A DNA stretch of 64,000 nt from Paracentrotus lividus (lineage: Eukaryota; Echinodermata; Echinoidea; Camarodonta; Echinidae), in assembly GCA_940671915.1 (NCBI GenBank), contig CALNVZ010003426.1:13232455-13296454 (forward strand), written 5' to 3'. Numbering within the stretch: the stretch's first letter is position 1; every line of letters starts with the position of its first letter. Shown one piece after another: positions 45,701 through 58,897 of the stretch. The notes under the pieces are model-generated. The model made no database searches. It was not told the DNA's origin and was given only the letters and a program-made list of their open reading frames with translations. A program made the translations under genes and the position numbers.

Positions 45701-47637
45701 ATTCTAAGCTTGTCAATCTTTGCCAAAATGAGACCATACTAGGCGCAAGCAGACAACAGCAAGACTTCGCCTTCCAAATAAAATCTAATTATCAGTTCTC
45801 GAGCTTTTAAACAATTTTCAGTATTAAGGTACTCGCTGATATCAAATATGAACTTCAACGGATCAATTGTGCATTCCAACAAGAGAAATAAGACGTAGCA
45901 AAAATTAGATTACCCAACTCATGATACGACTGTCAATACTTTAGTATTTGGACCTCCGGTGGGGGAACCAAACCCCCTGGGCCAATTTTTGGGAAATTTG
46001 CAAACCTTTGTCAATGTTGTTTATCTAAGGTTTTCTCCTTTTTTGCAATCACTTTCTTGCTCCAAAATGTAGTAGTAATCATGTCATGTCAATTAGAGAC
46101 ACAGTGAATAAGTTTTTGGAAAATTTGAAATCAAATCACGAAAAAAAAATAATACTCAGCTGAATTCTTTCCTCTCTCCCGCCCAAAAAACGTGCGGGGA
46201 AATTTTTCAGAAAAGTGGACTTTAAAAAATAATTTTTTTCATCCAAGAAGTAAAAAAAGAAAACTTGAAACATCAGGATAGTTAAAAGGAACATCCAAAC
46301 ACTCGGTATTGAAGAAAAGATAAGTGAAAATGTGATTTAAAAGTGAAATTAAGTTTGTTTTCTGAAAGTTTCCTTACCGATCTTGTCATTAGTCCCAGAT
46401 AGTTCAGTTGCTTTTACGTTGGACTTACCAAAGAGTGAAGTAACGACTTTTCAATTTTGTCAGAAGTATCACTTTACCGTTTGCAAAATAAAGATCGTTT
46501 GTACAAACAATTATGGCTTCTTTGGGGTATCGCAATCAAGGTTTTGCTGGAGTGGTGCTGCATATAATAATGGATTAAAAATTTAATTGTGAGAGCGAGT
46601 GAGTGCAGTTTGGAGGTTAATCGTGGAACCAGCAAAAATCGGTACCATAATCAACAACCTGAGAGTACTCGAAAATATAATGAGTTAAGTATCTCTATCC
46701 TCAAATACTAAACTTACTTCAATTTTGGTTATTTCGATGAAAATAAGGTCAATTTGGTGGCAGACATCATGATTGGCCAAAACATGGGTGTTTCACCACA
46801 AATTTGATTACGTTCGTTGTGCATACCTAACTTCAATTATTGTTTTGCGTGATTGTTTTGGGCAATATTTTACCCAAGATTCAACCTTACTTTAATCTTA
46901 ATGAACCCAAAAAGCTCAAAGTAAGTTGGTAATTTGATTTTTTAGTAATTATTATTATTATCATTATTGTTATTTATTCGGCAAAGAAAGTCAACAGAAT
47001 AACAATATCAGTGTAATTCAATATACAAAAAGGGAAATATCAACCATTGGATGCATGGACAGAAAAAGTTAAATAAATTACTTGTGGCATAAATATTAAT
47101 AGTTTTGACTGCATTAATTTTAAACAAATTTAGTGGTTATATGAAACTGAGTTTGGCCAGTCCACTAACACGTAAGGGAAGCCCTATTAAATGATATACT
47201 TTTCTAGACCAATGCTTTGACCACAAACATTCACTTATGACTCAAATAATCTGTTAATGTTCAATTAAATTACGGTTTAATGCAAACTGTTTTTTTTGAT
47301 TCCTGACTTTGACATACATGTAGACTTTGCAGCACAGAAGTGCCAAAGGCCGTCGGGCTCAGTCTCCAGAGACGGAATCAAACTGGGAACAGCTCCGAGG
47401 CTGAAGACGGACAACAGTCACCCAGATCAGCTCAGACGAAGAATTCAGTGTGAAATCAACAAGATCAAACAAATCAGATCAAATCATTCCAGAGGAGGTG
47501 GAAAAACCCATGTCTGTTTATAAATGGGCAAGTCCAAGGCTATATTTTGGCAACTTTTGTCTTGGTGTATTACTGTAAGGACCTTATTTTGAAACTCCTT
47601 TTCTCCCTCTCTCTATTTCCATGATTCACCCTTCAAT
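42711..47637 (+). repeat. Y block, copy 3, inverted (exons 1-3 on plus strand)
   Basis: Reverse complement of the Y block. Exon 1 is at 44,993-45,102, exon 2 at 46,879-46,920 and exon 3 at 47,334-47,497, all now reading on the plus strand. The nested MITEs are at 43,529-44,957 (inner element 43,651-44,565). Confidence 0.85.
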
Positions 47638-50422
47638 TGTAGCGAACGGGGCTCTGTCGGGTAGCGTTTTGCCTCTCAGGGCGGTCCTCACAGAAACCCA
47701 GTCAGTCTTTCGAATTATCTCGCTCTCTCGATCGGATTCGTTCACAAAAGTATATTGTGCAAGCAACAACGTGACTCCACCAACACGATCTCTCCCTCAC
47801 TACTCACAATCAATCAATTCACTCGATATTATCGCTTACATGCAGTGAAAACAGAGATATACGAGCTTTTTTTGTAAGGTACATCAAAAGTCTTTATATC
47901 ACAGAGCAAACACGAAACACGTCTCACCGCCACGGCGGCTCTGACAAACAACTGACCAACGCATAGTCGCTTAAAATTATCTCCCACAAAATACTAACGC
48001 CCTCTACAGTCCTTAAAATGAATAACGTTACAAACAGCCCCCCACCAAAAAGTGAACAGTCCTCTGACCACAATGCATAACAGAACAAAAATTCATTTAC
48101 ATAATTATAAGTACAACAAATAATGTCGTCTAAAAAATAACAGAACTTTCCAAATGCAAAACTAATTCCTCGTGTAAGCAATACTCCATTCCACTCCCTC
48201 ATATAATCCCCGTTACATTTCCTAAAATGAAAACAATGAGCTAAAATCAAGTTCTAAAATAAGAGTCAATAAAACAGTTTTACAATGAAATCAGAAAGAA
48301 ATAGTACAACAGTAAAACTGGAAACCTTATATTTTAAACATCTTTAATAACGCATTATCAACGAAAATACTTGATACTTGACAGATAGGGAGAACAAGTG
48401 GGGATAGATAAGAGAGAAGTAGGACAAAGAGACTACAATAATCAAGTTTAAAAAAAAAGAGAAGCAATGTTTATTAAAAAACACTTTTAATAAAATTACT
48501 TAAAATTAAAAATCGCGGCAGAATCCCTTAATGGATTGGAATCAAACGAATTAGGAGTGGAGTTCTTGCTAAAATAGTTTTTCTTCTTTCGTTCTTCTTC
48601 GGGATCAAAGTGTTGTTCGCCTTAGAGTCGCTAGGTATTGACTTTCACTGCATCTTCATGATCTTTCTTCTTCGAATAGAAGAACCCTGAAGGATTCGAC
48701 GCCCTCGTCATTCCTTGCATCTCATGACTGATCCCGGCAAAGTACAAACTTAACTTTGTACAGTCGATGGGTCTCTTGGTAAGTCGTGGCACGCCCTAGT
48801 CACCTCTTGCCCTCCCGAGGTACAAACTGCCTAGCGCTCTAATGAGGTTGCTCGTCATCGTGACACTGCACGCTCTTATGAGGCACTCTCCTTTATGAGA
48901 CCCCTCCATAGACCGATCTACGATGAACTCTCACCAAGACGCTCGTGGGACACTCTGCCAAGACGCTCCTAAACTGAGGCACTCTTCTTCATGACACAAT
49001 CTCCGTAGCGCTCTCTAAACGACGGCACCTCTTTCCCAACAGACGCTTGTACGGTCAGACACTCTCCATAGACCGCTCTGTGTTACGACTCCCGGAGCTC
49101 GTCGAGAGAAGAGAGAAAAGCTAGGTGGAAGAAAATAACCAGTAGGCCTACTAAATAGAACATAATTAAAATATACAAAATTATTAACAGCATATTAAGA
49201 ATACAGAGCATTAATCAAATATAAGCAACATGCAGGCTATTTACAAAGTTACATCAATAAGACAATCGGCCTGGGTTTCGGTAAAACTGGACTATCGTAG
49301 TGTGTGAAATAATATGGTAGTAGTTTCTTCTTCTGGTCTCAGTGGCCCAAGTTGCCTCGCCTCAGTCGCAGTTTGACTCATGTCCTAGCATCTCTTTATT
49401 CTTCTCCTTTCGAAAAGAAGAACCCTTGAAGAACGATCTAGAATCGGTCTTCTCCTGCGTCAACGACTAGTCAAACAGCAAGAGTCACAACTTAATAATT
49501 GTAATATGTGTAAAGATGATAATTCAGCCAACAATCTCTCGGCCGTTTCCAGGCCGCTCTCACCACCACTCTATTACAATCTATTTACAATCTTGCTTTA
49601 TCATACTCTCATATATTTTATTTCTCCTGACTTCCTGACTACCTTGCTGACTCAATCCATGTCGCTTCCTCGCCTACCTCCGCCAACTGTCTGGGCTCTT
49701 TTCCCTTTCCAATCTCAAAGCACAACCTCTATTCTCAGCCATCTCTCATGAATGAACTTCTGTATGTCTTACCAACACAGCCTCTAATTTAAACTGCGTG
49801 CATAGGCTACCCTATGTGTGCCTAATGGGCTAATGCGTAAAGGCTAATGTGTAGCCTAATAGCTAATGCGTAGGCTATGTGTAGGCCTAATGTGTAGCCT
49901 ATAGGCTAATGCGTAGGGTAGGCTAATGTGTAAGCCTATAGGCCTAAATGCGTAGGCTAATGTGTAGCCTATAGGCTAATGCGTAGGCTAATGCGTAGGC
50001 TACCTATAGGCTACTCCTATAAGGCTACCTATTAGGCTTTACCTTTAGCCTAATAGGTTCATCTGTATGCCTGCCCCTCCGTAGGCTTAACCGTGTAAAC
50101 GTTCTAACAACGTAGGGTATCCGTAGGCTAACTCGTAGCTTTATATGCTCAATCTGTTTTTTTCTCCTCCATCCGTAGGCTACAGTGTACGATGCTAACA
50201 CGTAGGCTAACTCGTAGCCTATAGGCTCAATTCTGTATGCTCCTCTCGTAGGCTAACGTGAACGCATGCTTAACACGTAGGCTAACTTCGTAGCCTATAG
50301 GCTTCTCACTCTGTATGCCTCCCTCGTAGGCTAACGTTGTAACGATTGCTACACGTAGCAATTCGTAGCTTATAGACTCAATCTGTATGCTCCCTCGTAG
50401 GCTAACGTGTAACGAGATGCTA
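47638..50422 (-). mobile_element. LTR element, inverted, 3' part
   Basis: LTR at 47,638-48,032, polypurine tract just beyond it, AGAGCGTCT array at 48,840-49,085, and palindromic arrays at 49,800-50,422. It is cut by the 25-N gap before reaching the other LTR. Many small indels. Confidence 0.8.
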
Positions 50423-50447
50423 NNNNNNNNNNNNNNNNNNNNNNNNN
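50423..50447. other. Assembly gap, 25 N
   Basis: Exactly 25 N, in the middle of the 70-bp array, where the LTR element switches orientation. Confidence 0.95.
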
Positions 50448-52960
50448 CGTTAGCCTACGAGGGAGCATACAGATGAGCCTATAGGCTACGAGTTAGCCTA
50501 CGTGTAGCATCGTTACACGTTAGCCTACGAGGGAGAAAACAGATGAGCATATAAGCTACGAGTTAGCCTACGGATTACCCTACGTGTAGCAACGTTACAC
50601 GTTAGCCTACGAGGGAGCATACAGATGAACCTATAGGCTAAAGGTAGCCTATAGGTAGCCTATAGGTAGCCTATAGGTAGCCTACGCATTAGCCTACGCA
50701 TTAGCCTATAGGCTACACATTAGCCTACGCATTAGCCTATAGGCTACACATTAGCCTACCCTACGCATTAGCCTATAGGCTACACATTAGCCTACACATT
50801 AGCCTACGCATTAGCCTATAGGCTACACATTAGCCTACGCATTAGCCCATAGGCTACACATAGGTAGCCTATGCACGCAGTTAATAGAGCCTGTGTTGTA
50901 AGACATACAGACAGTTCATCAATGAGAGATGGCTGAGAATAGGTTGTGCTTTGAGATGGAAGGGAAAGAGCCCAGAGTTGGCGGAGTAGGCGAGAAGCGA
51001 CATGGATTGAGTCAGAGTAGTCAGGAGTCAGGAGAAATAAATATGACGTAGATAAAGCAAGATTGTAAATAGATTGTAAATAGAGTTGGTGGTGAGAGCG
51101 CCTGGAAACGGCCGAGATATGTTGGCTGAATTATCATCTTTACACATATACAATTATTAAGTTGTGACTTGCTGTGACTAGTCGTGACGCAGGAAAGACC
51201 GATGTAGCATCGATCTTCAGGGTTCTTCTTTTCGAAGAGAAGATAAAGAGATGCTAGGAATGAGTCAAACTGCGACTGAGGCGAGGCAACTTGGCCACTG
51301 AGACCAAAGAAACTACTACATATTTCACACACTACGATAGTCCAGTTATTACCGAACTCCAGCCGATGTCTTATTTGATGTAACTTTGTAAATAGCCTGC
51401 ATGTTGACTTTATGATAATGCTCTGTATTCTTATATGCTTTAATAATTTTGTATATTTTATTATGTTCTATTTAGGCCTACTGGTTATTTCTTCCACCTA
51501 GCTTTTCTTCTTCTCTCGACGAGCTCCGGGAGCGTACACAGAGCGTCTATGGAGAGTGTCTGACGTACAGAGCGTCTGTTGGGAAGAGTGCGTCGTAGAG
51601 CGTCTACGGAGGATTGTGTCATGAAGAAGAGTGCCTCGTAGAGCGTCTTGCAGAGTGTCCCACAGAGCGTCTGGTGAGAGTTCATCGTAGATCGTCTATG
51701 GAGGGTGTCTCATAAAGGAGAGTGCCTCATAGAGCGTGCAGTGTCGATGACGAGCAACCTCATAAGAGCGTTCTAGGCAGTGTACCTCGGGAGGGGCAAG
51801 AGTGCACTGGCTGTGCCACGACTTACCAAGAGACCCATCGACTGTTACAAAGTTTAAGTTTTGTAGCTTTGCCGGGAATCAGTCATGAATGCAGGAATGA
51901 CGAGGAGCGTCGATCTTCAGGGTTCTTCTATTCGAAGAGAAAGATCATGGAGATTGCAGTGAAGTCAATACCTAGCGACTAAGGCGAACAACACTTTGAA
52001 GTCCCGGAAGAAGACGAGAGAAAACTATTTTAGCACAGAACTCCATCCTAATTCGTTGATCCAATCCATTAAGGGATTCTCACGCGATTTTAATTTTAAG
52101 AATTTTATTAAAAGTGTTTTAATAAACATTGCTTCTCTTTTTTTTAAACCTTGATTATTTATCCTCGTTTGTCCTACTTCTCTCTTATCTATTCCCCACT
52201 GTTCTCCCTATCTGTCAAGTATCAAGTATTTCAGTTGATATGCGTATTAAAGGATGTTAAAATAATAAGGTTTCCGTTTTACTGTTGTACTATTTCCTTT
52301 CGATTTTCATTGTAAAACTGTTTATTGACTCTTATTTTAGAAACTTGATTTTAGCTCATTGTTTCATTTTAGGAAAATGTAACGGGGATAATGAGGGAGT
52401 AGGAATGGAGATTGCTTACACGGGAATTAGTTTTGCATTTGGAAAGTTCTGTTATTTGTTTAGACGACATTATTTTGTACTTATAATTATGTAAATGAAT
52501 TTTTTTCTGTTATGCATTGTGGTCAGAGGACTGTTCACTTTTTGGTGGGGGGCTGTTTTTGTAACGTTAATTCATTTTAAGGACTGTATGAGGGCGTTAG
52601 TATTTTGTGGAGAAATTTTAAGAGACTATGCGTTTGGTCAGTTGTTTGTCAGAGCCGCCGTGGCGGTGAGAAACGTGTTTCGTGTTTGCTCTGTGATATT
52701 AAAGACTTTGATGTACCTTTACAAAAAAGCTCGTATATCTTCTGTTTTCACTGCATGTTAAGGCGATAATATCGAGTGATTGATTGATTGTGAGTAGTGT
52801 AGGGGAGAGATCGTGTTTGGTGAGTCACGTTGTTGCTGCACAATTATCTTTTGTGAACGAATCCGATCGAGAGAGCGAGAAGATTCGAAAGACGTGACTG
52901 GGTTCTGTGAAGACCGCCTGAGAGGCAAAACGCTACCCGACAGAGCCCCGTTCGCCTACA
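50448..52960 (+). mobile_element. LTR element, 3' part
   Basis: Array at 50,448-50,870 (regular, few errors), AGAGCGTCT array at 51,536-51,780, polypurine tract near 52,541, 3' LTR at 52,560-52,960. Confidence 0.85.
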
Positions 52961-55900
52961 TATGAAAGTGGTGAATCATGGAAATAGAGAGAGGGAGAAT
53001 AGGAGTTCAAAATAAGGTCCTACAGTAATACACAAGACAAAGTTGCAAAATAGCTTGGACTTGCCCATTTATAAACAGACATGGTTTATTCACCTCCTCT
53101 GGATGATTTGACTGATTTGGTTGATCTTGTTGATTTCACACTGAATTCTTCGTCTGAGCTGATCTGGGTGACTGTGTCGTCTTCAGCCTCGGAGCTGTCC
53201 CAGTTTGATTCCGTCTCTGGAGACTGAGCCCGACGGCCTTTGGCCTTCTGTGCTGCAAGCTACAATGTATTCAAAGTCAGAATCAAGAAAAACAGTTTGC
53301 ATTAAACCCGTCAATTGTAATGAACAATTACAGAGTTTTGAGTCATAAGTGAATGGTTTGTGGTCAAAGCATTGGTCTAGAAAAGTATATCATTTAAAGG
53401 CATTCCCTTACTGTAGTGGACTGGCCAAACTCAGTTTCATATAACCACTAAATATTGTTTAAAATTAATGCAGTCAAAACTATTAATATTTATGCCACAG
53501 TAATTTAGTTAACTTTTTCTGTCCATGGCATTCCAATGGTTGATATTTCTCCTTTTGTATATTGATTACACTGAAATTTATTGTTATTTGTGACTTTCTT
53601 TGCCGAATAAATAACAATAATGATAATAATAATAATACTAAAAATCAAATACCAACTTACTTTGAGCTTTTCTGGTTCATTAAGATTAAAGTAAGGTTGA
53701 TCTTGGGTAAAATATTGCCCAAAACAATCACAGCAAAACAATAATTGAAGTTAGGTATGCACAACGAACGTAATCAAATTTGTGGTGAAACACCCATGTT
53801 TTTGGCAATCATGATAGTCTGCCACCCAAATTGACCTTATTTTCATCGGAATAAACCAAAATTGAAGTAAGTTAGTATTTGAGGATAGAATACTTAAACT
53901 CATTAATTTCGAGTACTCTCAGGTGTTGATATGGTACCGATTTTTGCTGGTCCACGATTAACCCCTAAACTGCACTCACTCGCTCTCACAATAATTTTTA
54001 ACTCCATTATTATATGCAGCACACTCCAGCAAACCTTGATTGCATACCAAAGAAGCATAATTGTTTGTACAAACGATCTTTATTTGCAAACGGTAAAGTG
54101 ATACTTCTGACAAAATTGAAAGTCGTTACTTCACTCTTTGGTAAGTCCACACGTAAGCAACTGAACTATCTGGGACTAATGACAAGACTCGGTAAGGAAA
54201 CTTTCAGAAAACAAACTTAATTTTTCACTTTTTAAAATCACATTTTCACTTATCTTTCTTCAATAACCGAGTGTTTGGATGTTCCTTTTACTATCCCTGA
54301 TGTTTTCAAGTTTTCTTTTTTACTTCTTGGATGAAAAATTATTTTTTAAAGTCCACTTTCTGAAAATTTCCCCGCACGTTTTTGGGCGGGAGAGGGAAAA
54401 AATTCAGTGATGTTTTAATTTTTTTTTCGTGATTTTGATTTCAAATTTTTCCAAAACTTATTCACTGTGTCTTATATTGACATAGACATGATATACTACT
54501 ACATTTTGGAGCAGAAAGTGATTGCAAAAAGGAGAAAAACCTTAGATAAAACAACATTGACAAGGTTGCAAAATTTCCCAAAAAATATGGCAGTTTGGTC
54601 CACGAGGTCAATACTAAAGTATTGACATCGTATCATGAGTGGGTAAGTCCTAATTTTTGCTACGTCTTATTTCTCTTGGTTGGAATTGCACAATTCGATC
54701 CGTTGAAGTTCATTTTGATATCGCAGTACCTTAATACTGAAAATTGTTTTAAAAGCTGAGAACTGATATAGATTTTATGAAGGCGAGTCTTGCTGTTGTC
54801 TTGCTTGCCCTAATGGTCTCCATTTTGGCAAAGATTGACAGCTTAGAATGCGTTCGGTTACGTGCAGATAAAAAGACCCGATTGTTCGTGCTAAGCATGC
54901 TAAGTCCCACCACAAAACATAAACATAACATAAACATAAACTTAGTGTGATGACCTGCACGCATAGCCAATCAGAGCAGATGAGAGGGTAAAAATTTCTG
55001 TATGTACGATTTCGTAGACCTTTCGTTGTGGGTCATTCACACATTTTTGTCACAGACACAGTTGGCTCTCTCTCTCTCTCTCCTTGACCTTGTTTTACTC
55101 TTTTGCAAGGGGTGTAGGCTAGTACTAGGCATAGATCTAAGTATTCATGGTGGAAATTGGATATAGACTATGGTATGACTAAATTCATAAAAAGTCTTTG
55201 GTAATAAGGTCCACTTCTAACTGTTACACTTAGAAAACTGTCGAAAACATTGACTACTTACCTTAGCAAAAACCATACATGCAAAATAACGCATGGGACT
55301 GCCCTTAACAATAACTCGCCAGTCTAGATCTACAGAACGATATTTTTCATCATCTAAGATTATTCATAATAGTGAATATGAATATTTACCAAAGTACCAA
55401 CTAAATACGAAAACAATTACATAACCTTACCATTTTCTGGGCGTTAAACTTAAAATCGTCCATCACGGTTTCGTATTTGTTTGCACTTGTCAACGAACTA
55501 ACACAGACACAAATTCAGACGTAATATTTCTATGGTAGCTGTAAAAAAAAAAATAAAATAAAAAAATAACGCATATACAGCGCGTTTCAGAAAAAAAGGT
55601 AACCCATTTGTAGAGGGTCCACATTCCAAGCTCATTTGTTTTAGTTGTTCATATGTTACATATAATGAAGTCTCCACCTTTCCAATGGTACTTTCTTGAA
55701 TCATAAATGTAAAGCATAACTGAGTAAATTGCAAATGAAAATGACTGTACAGAATCGATTTTTTTTCCCCCTTAGTTTTAACTAAAGGAAATTTGACCCT
55801 GCTTCCCAGAGCATTGAATAGGATTGCCTGCGGTGATGTGTGACTCCTTTGAAAGGATCCACTCTGTCTTCTTTCATTTCCTTAAAACTTGGAAAAAATT

Positions 55901-57747
55901 GATTCTGTACCGTCATCATTTGCAATTTACTCAGTTATGCTTTACATTTATGATTCAAGAAAGGTAGGGGAGACCGGGGACAATTGTAACACGGGGAAAT
56001 TGTAACAGGGGCTCCCATTCCTATAACAGAAACACGCTACAAACTTAAAATTTGTACAGAGCATGCGCATTTCATCGCTCCTCATGCTGTTTGAGTATTA
56101 GCAGATTTAACGGTTCGTGGAACTTTCTACAGCAGAAAAATCGTTTTTTTAGTAGGAAAGTAATATTTCACATTACCCATTGTTTTTCTTCTGGACAAAT
56201 ATGTGGATGAGCTACGGCTGTCATTTTTATATATTTAGAAATTATGTTCTTCGGCCATATTTTGCTAACGTTTCAACGATGAATACCTAAACTAAGATAG
56301 AAAAAAAATCTCCCCAAATATGGTCACCCACCACAGGGGCAATAGTAACAATGCCGTTTAGGAAATACTTTTGCCCCGTACCTAGCCCCGGGACAATTCA
56401 GCGCGCTGTCATCGCCCGTACAGAGCACGTAAACTTCTGCAATAATCCCATGCCATGTATATAACAAGTGGAAAATGTAATGTAACTTAATTAAAGCATT
56501 GTCATGTTTTATAATAATTAGCTGATGTGGTTAATGTTGTTTAAATCTTGGATCTGTCAAGTGCATAGCTTTGATAAAGAAAAGCAAATTGTTACAATTT
56601 CATGTGTTACAATTGCCCCGTACGTCTGTTACAATTGCCCCTGGTTTAGGGGCAATTGTAACACTCGACCTCATGTTTTGAAATGATAATGGCTTCAAAA
56701 TAAATAGTTTTACTTAACCCAAACCTATTCATATGTCGAGCTAAGATATCCAAATTTCGTTTTACTTGGTTTTAAGCAAGTATTTTGCTATAATAAAGTT
56801 GATAAGTCAAATTTGGAAAAAAGTGTTACAATTGTCCCCGGTCTCCCCTACCATTGGGAAGGTGGAGACTTCATTTTCAATTATATGTAACATATGAACG
56901 GCAAAACAAATGAGCTTGGAATATGGACCCTCTGAAAATGGATTACCTTTTTTCTGAAACGCACTGTATATTGCGCCATCTGTCTAGTTAAACTTTTCTG
57001 AGGCGCATGTAGGCCCTACAATAAGATGAAAGTTTTGAACTACAAATATAGTTGCATCGACTGCAGTTGCAAGCACATTATCAGAAGAGAGGCACAGCCT
57101 GTGAGGCGCACACTCCGAATCTGCCATGTCAAAAGTAAAAGAGGAAAATTTGTCTAATGCCACTGTCACGGCCCAGTACGCAAAAACGTAAAGGACGAAA
57201 ACTCTTGAGAAAAAAAAAACTAACTGTCGCTTGTCACTGAAACTCGAAACAAAATGAAGGAAGAAAATGAATTTGAAATTAACAAATATAATTTATTAAT
57301 TACTCAAATAATGTATGTATATATAAATCCAATTGGAATGCAAAAAGTTATACCTGTTTCAATATGTTATACCAAATAATGCCGGCTCTAAAGTTAAAAC
57401 AAAATTTTATATCAAAAAGATATAAGAGTTCTATGTCGCCTTATAACCAACGTTGGGGCCCATCTTCCTGACAACTCGGATACGACTTGACTCGACTCCG
57501 ACCGGTGACCTCACAACAACCCGTCTACGAGTGCGCAGTGTAGGCCTAACTGTCCGACCTTCCGTCGTGTTCCCTGCGACCTTCGCGTGACCTTGGGTTC
57601 GGTTGCGTCCTTCAGATCTAGCCGTCGAATCTGCAGCCACGAACCATGAACCATGAACTAGGAACCAGGGGGGCGTTTCACGAAACCATGGACAAATTAG
57701 TCATATCGTTATCCACCAACCACGTAGTTAGCTCCAATCTTACTAAG
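52961..57747 (-). repeat. Y block, copy 4 (best exon 3 and 2 sequence)
   Basis: Contains exon 3 (53,094-53,259, frame intact), exon 2 (53,661-53,701), exon 1 (55,431-55,538, ATG at 55,463), nested MITEs (55,575-56,970, inner element 55,965-56,850) and the possible leader exon (ATG 57,127). Unlike the other copies it continues past 57,747 into the full foldback element. Confidence 0.8.
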
Positions 57748-58875
57748 TCGGTTACACAAAGCTCTTCCAAGCTCGACATTGTAATATCGATATTATCGGA
57801 GATGATGTCATCGAAATATAGCCTTAATCACGTGTTTGTTGATATTTAGACATTGTGGTTTAGCAAAATTTTCAATATTATCGAAATTGAAGTGATAAAA
57901 TCGTCAATAACAGTATGATAGCTCATAAAATTATGTATAATTTTATATAATATGAATTAAAACGCAACAATGTTCTTACTGCATATATTTACAAGGTGTC
58001 AATCATGATTAATAAGATCACGTCAGAACATGAGATGGGTACCCCCGGAATGCGCTAATTTCATAGTTTCGTAAATCAGACTATAAAAAAGTACGCTAGC
58101 TGAAAATGGAGCTAGATTGAGGTTTTTTCCTAAATTTTCTGTTTGCTCACAAAAGAAATTAATAATGCATTGTAATTTAAAAGAAATCTATTCAAAATTA
58201 TTAATTTTGGACTAATAGATCGATTTTAAATACAACGTAGTCTCTGCGGGTCTCTTTTTTAGCTTTATGGTAAGCTAAATAATGCTTTTGCAATTTATTC
58301 AATATTATTTCTTGATTGGATATATTACGGCATGTTATTTCTTTATTGGATATAAAATCACTTAATTGTTAACAACCATTTATTTTCTAGATATTAGAAC
58401 CAAAATCCTGAGGTTGCCACATTTTGTATGAACAAAAATGAAAAAAAAAATCGAGATTGTCTCGGCAAATGCAATTCGCCCAAACCGATCGCTTGCCATA
58501 AATTGCCAGGGCCGCGGAGCGCGGGGGGGGGGGGGGGGCTGCAGCCCCCCCCACTTTTTGTCAGCTAACGTTAACAAAAATGCAAAAAATGACCATACAT
58601 TTGTGTTTTTTAGCCTGTTCAGCCCCCCCCCCCCCCACTTTGGCTCAGCCCCTCCACTTTCAAAATCGCTCCGCGGCCACTGATTGCGTTTGATTGACGT
58701 ATCAGCGCTCTCCAAAAGATATGACAGGTCCGGAGCTGTCATAATAATTTAGTCAGCTTGTTGCCACGATCTTGTCAGAGAGGGCGCTTCGTGGAACCCG
58801 CTTGTGGACAAGTTGTTCACTATCTCCGATTTAGTCAAGAAGTTAGACTTATGACGGTTCCGTGAAACGCCCCCC
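57668..58875 (+). mobile_element. Foldback element 1 (1208 bp)
   Basis: Inverted ends GGGGGGCGTTTCACGAAACC and GGTTCCGTGAAACGCCCCCC. It has no transposase frame. It contains a 176-bp MITE absent from its inverted sister element 2. The flanks are GGAACCA repeats. Confidence 0.85.
58507..58682. mobile_element. 176-bp MITE with ATTGC duplication inside element 1
   Basis: Ends CAGGGCCGCGGAGC and GCTCCGCGGCCACTG. ATTGC flanks both sides (58,502-58,506 and 58,683-58,687). Element 2 retains the empty site with one ATTGC. The element contains long G- and C-runs. The length difference between elements 1 and 2 (181 bp) equals 176 plus 5. Confidence 0.9.
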
Positions 58876-58897
58876 TGGAACCAGGAACCAGGAACCA

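Noticed and set aside
42711..50422. Genuine inverted gene duplication
   Set aside because: Differences are mainly one-base indels, the edges coincide with other copies, and the far edge is a 25-N gap, so an assembly cause is more likely.
50448..50870. CRISPR-like array
   Set aside because: Units are continuous tandem repeats with no unique spacers, in a eukaryotic LTR element.
54014..54220. Open stretch in the Y block resembling an exon (LTLDLPKSEVTTF...)
   Set aside because: No frame is shared by the three copies, the acceptor is weak, and it is not needed for the exon 1-2 join.
58380..58742. 120-codon minus-strand frame with poly-proline
   Set aside because: Created by the G/C runs of the 176-bp MITE; the sister element lacks it.
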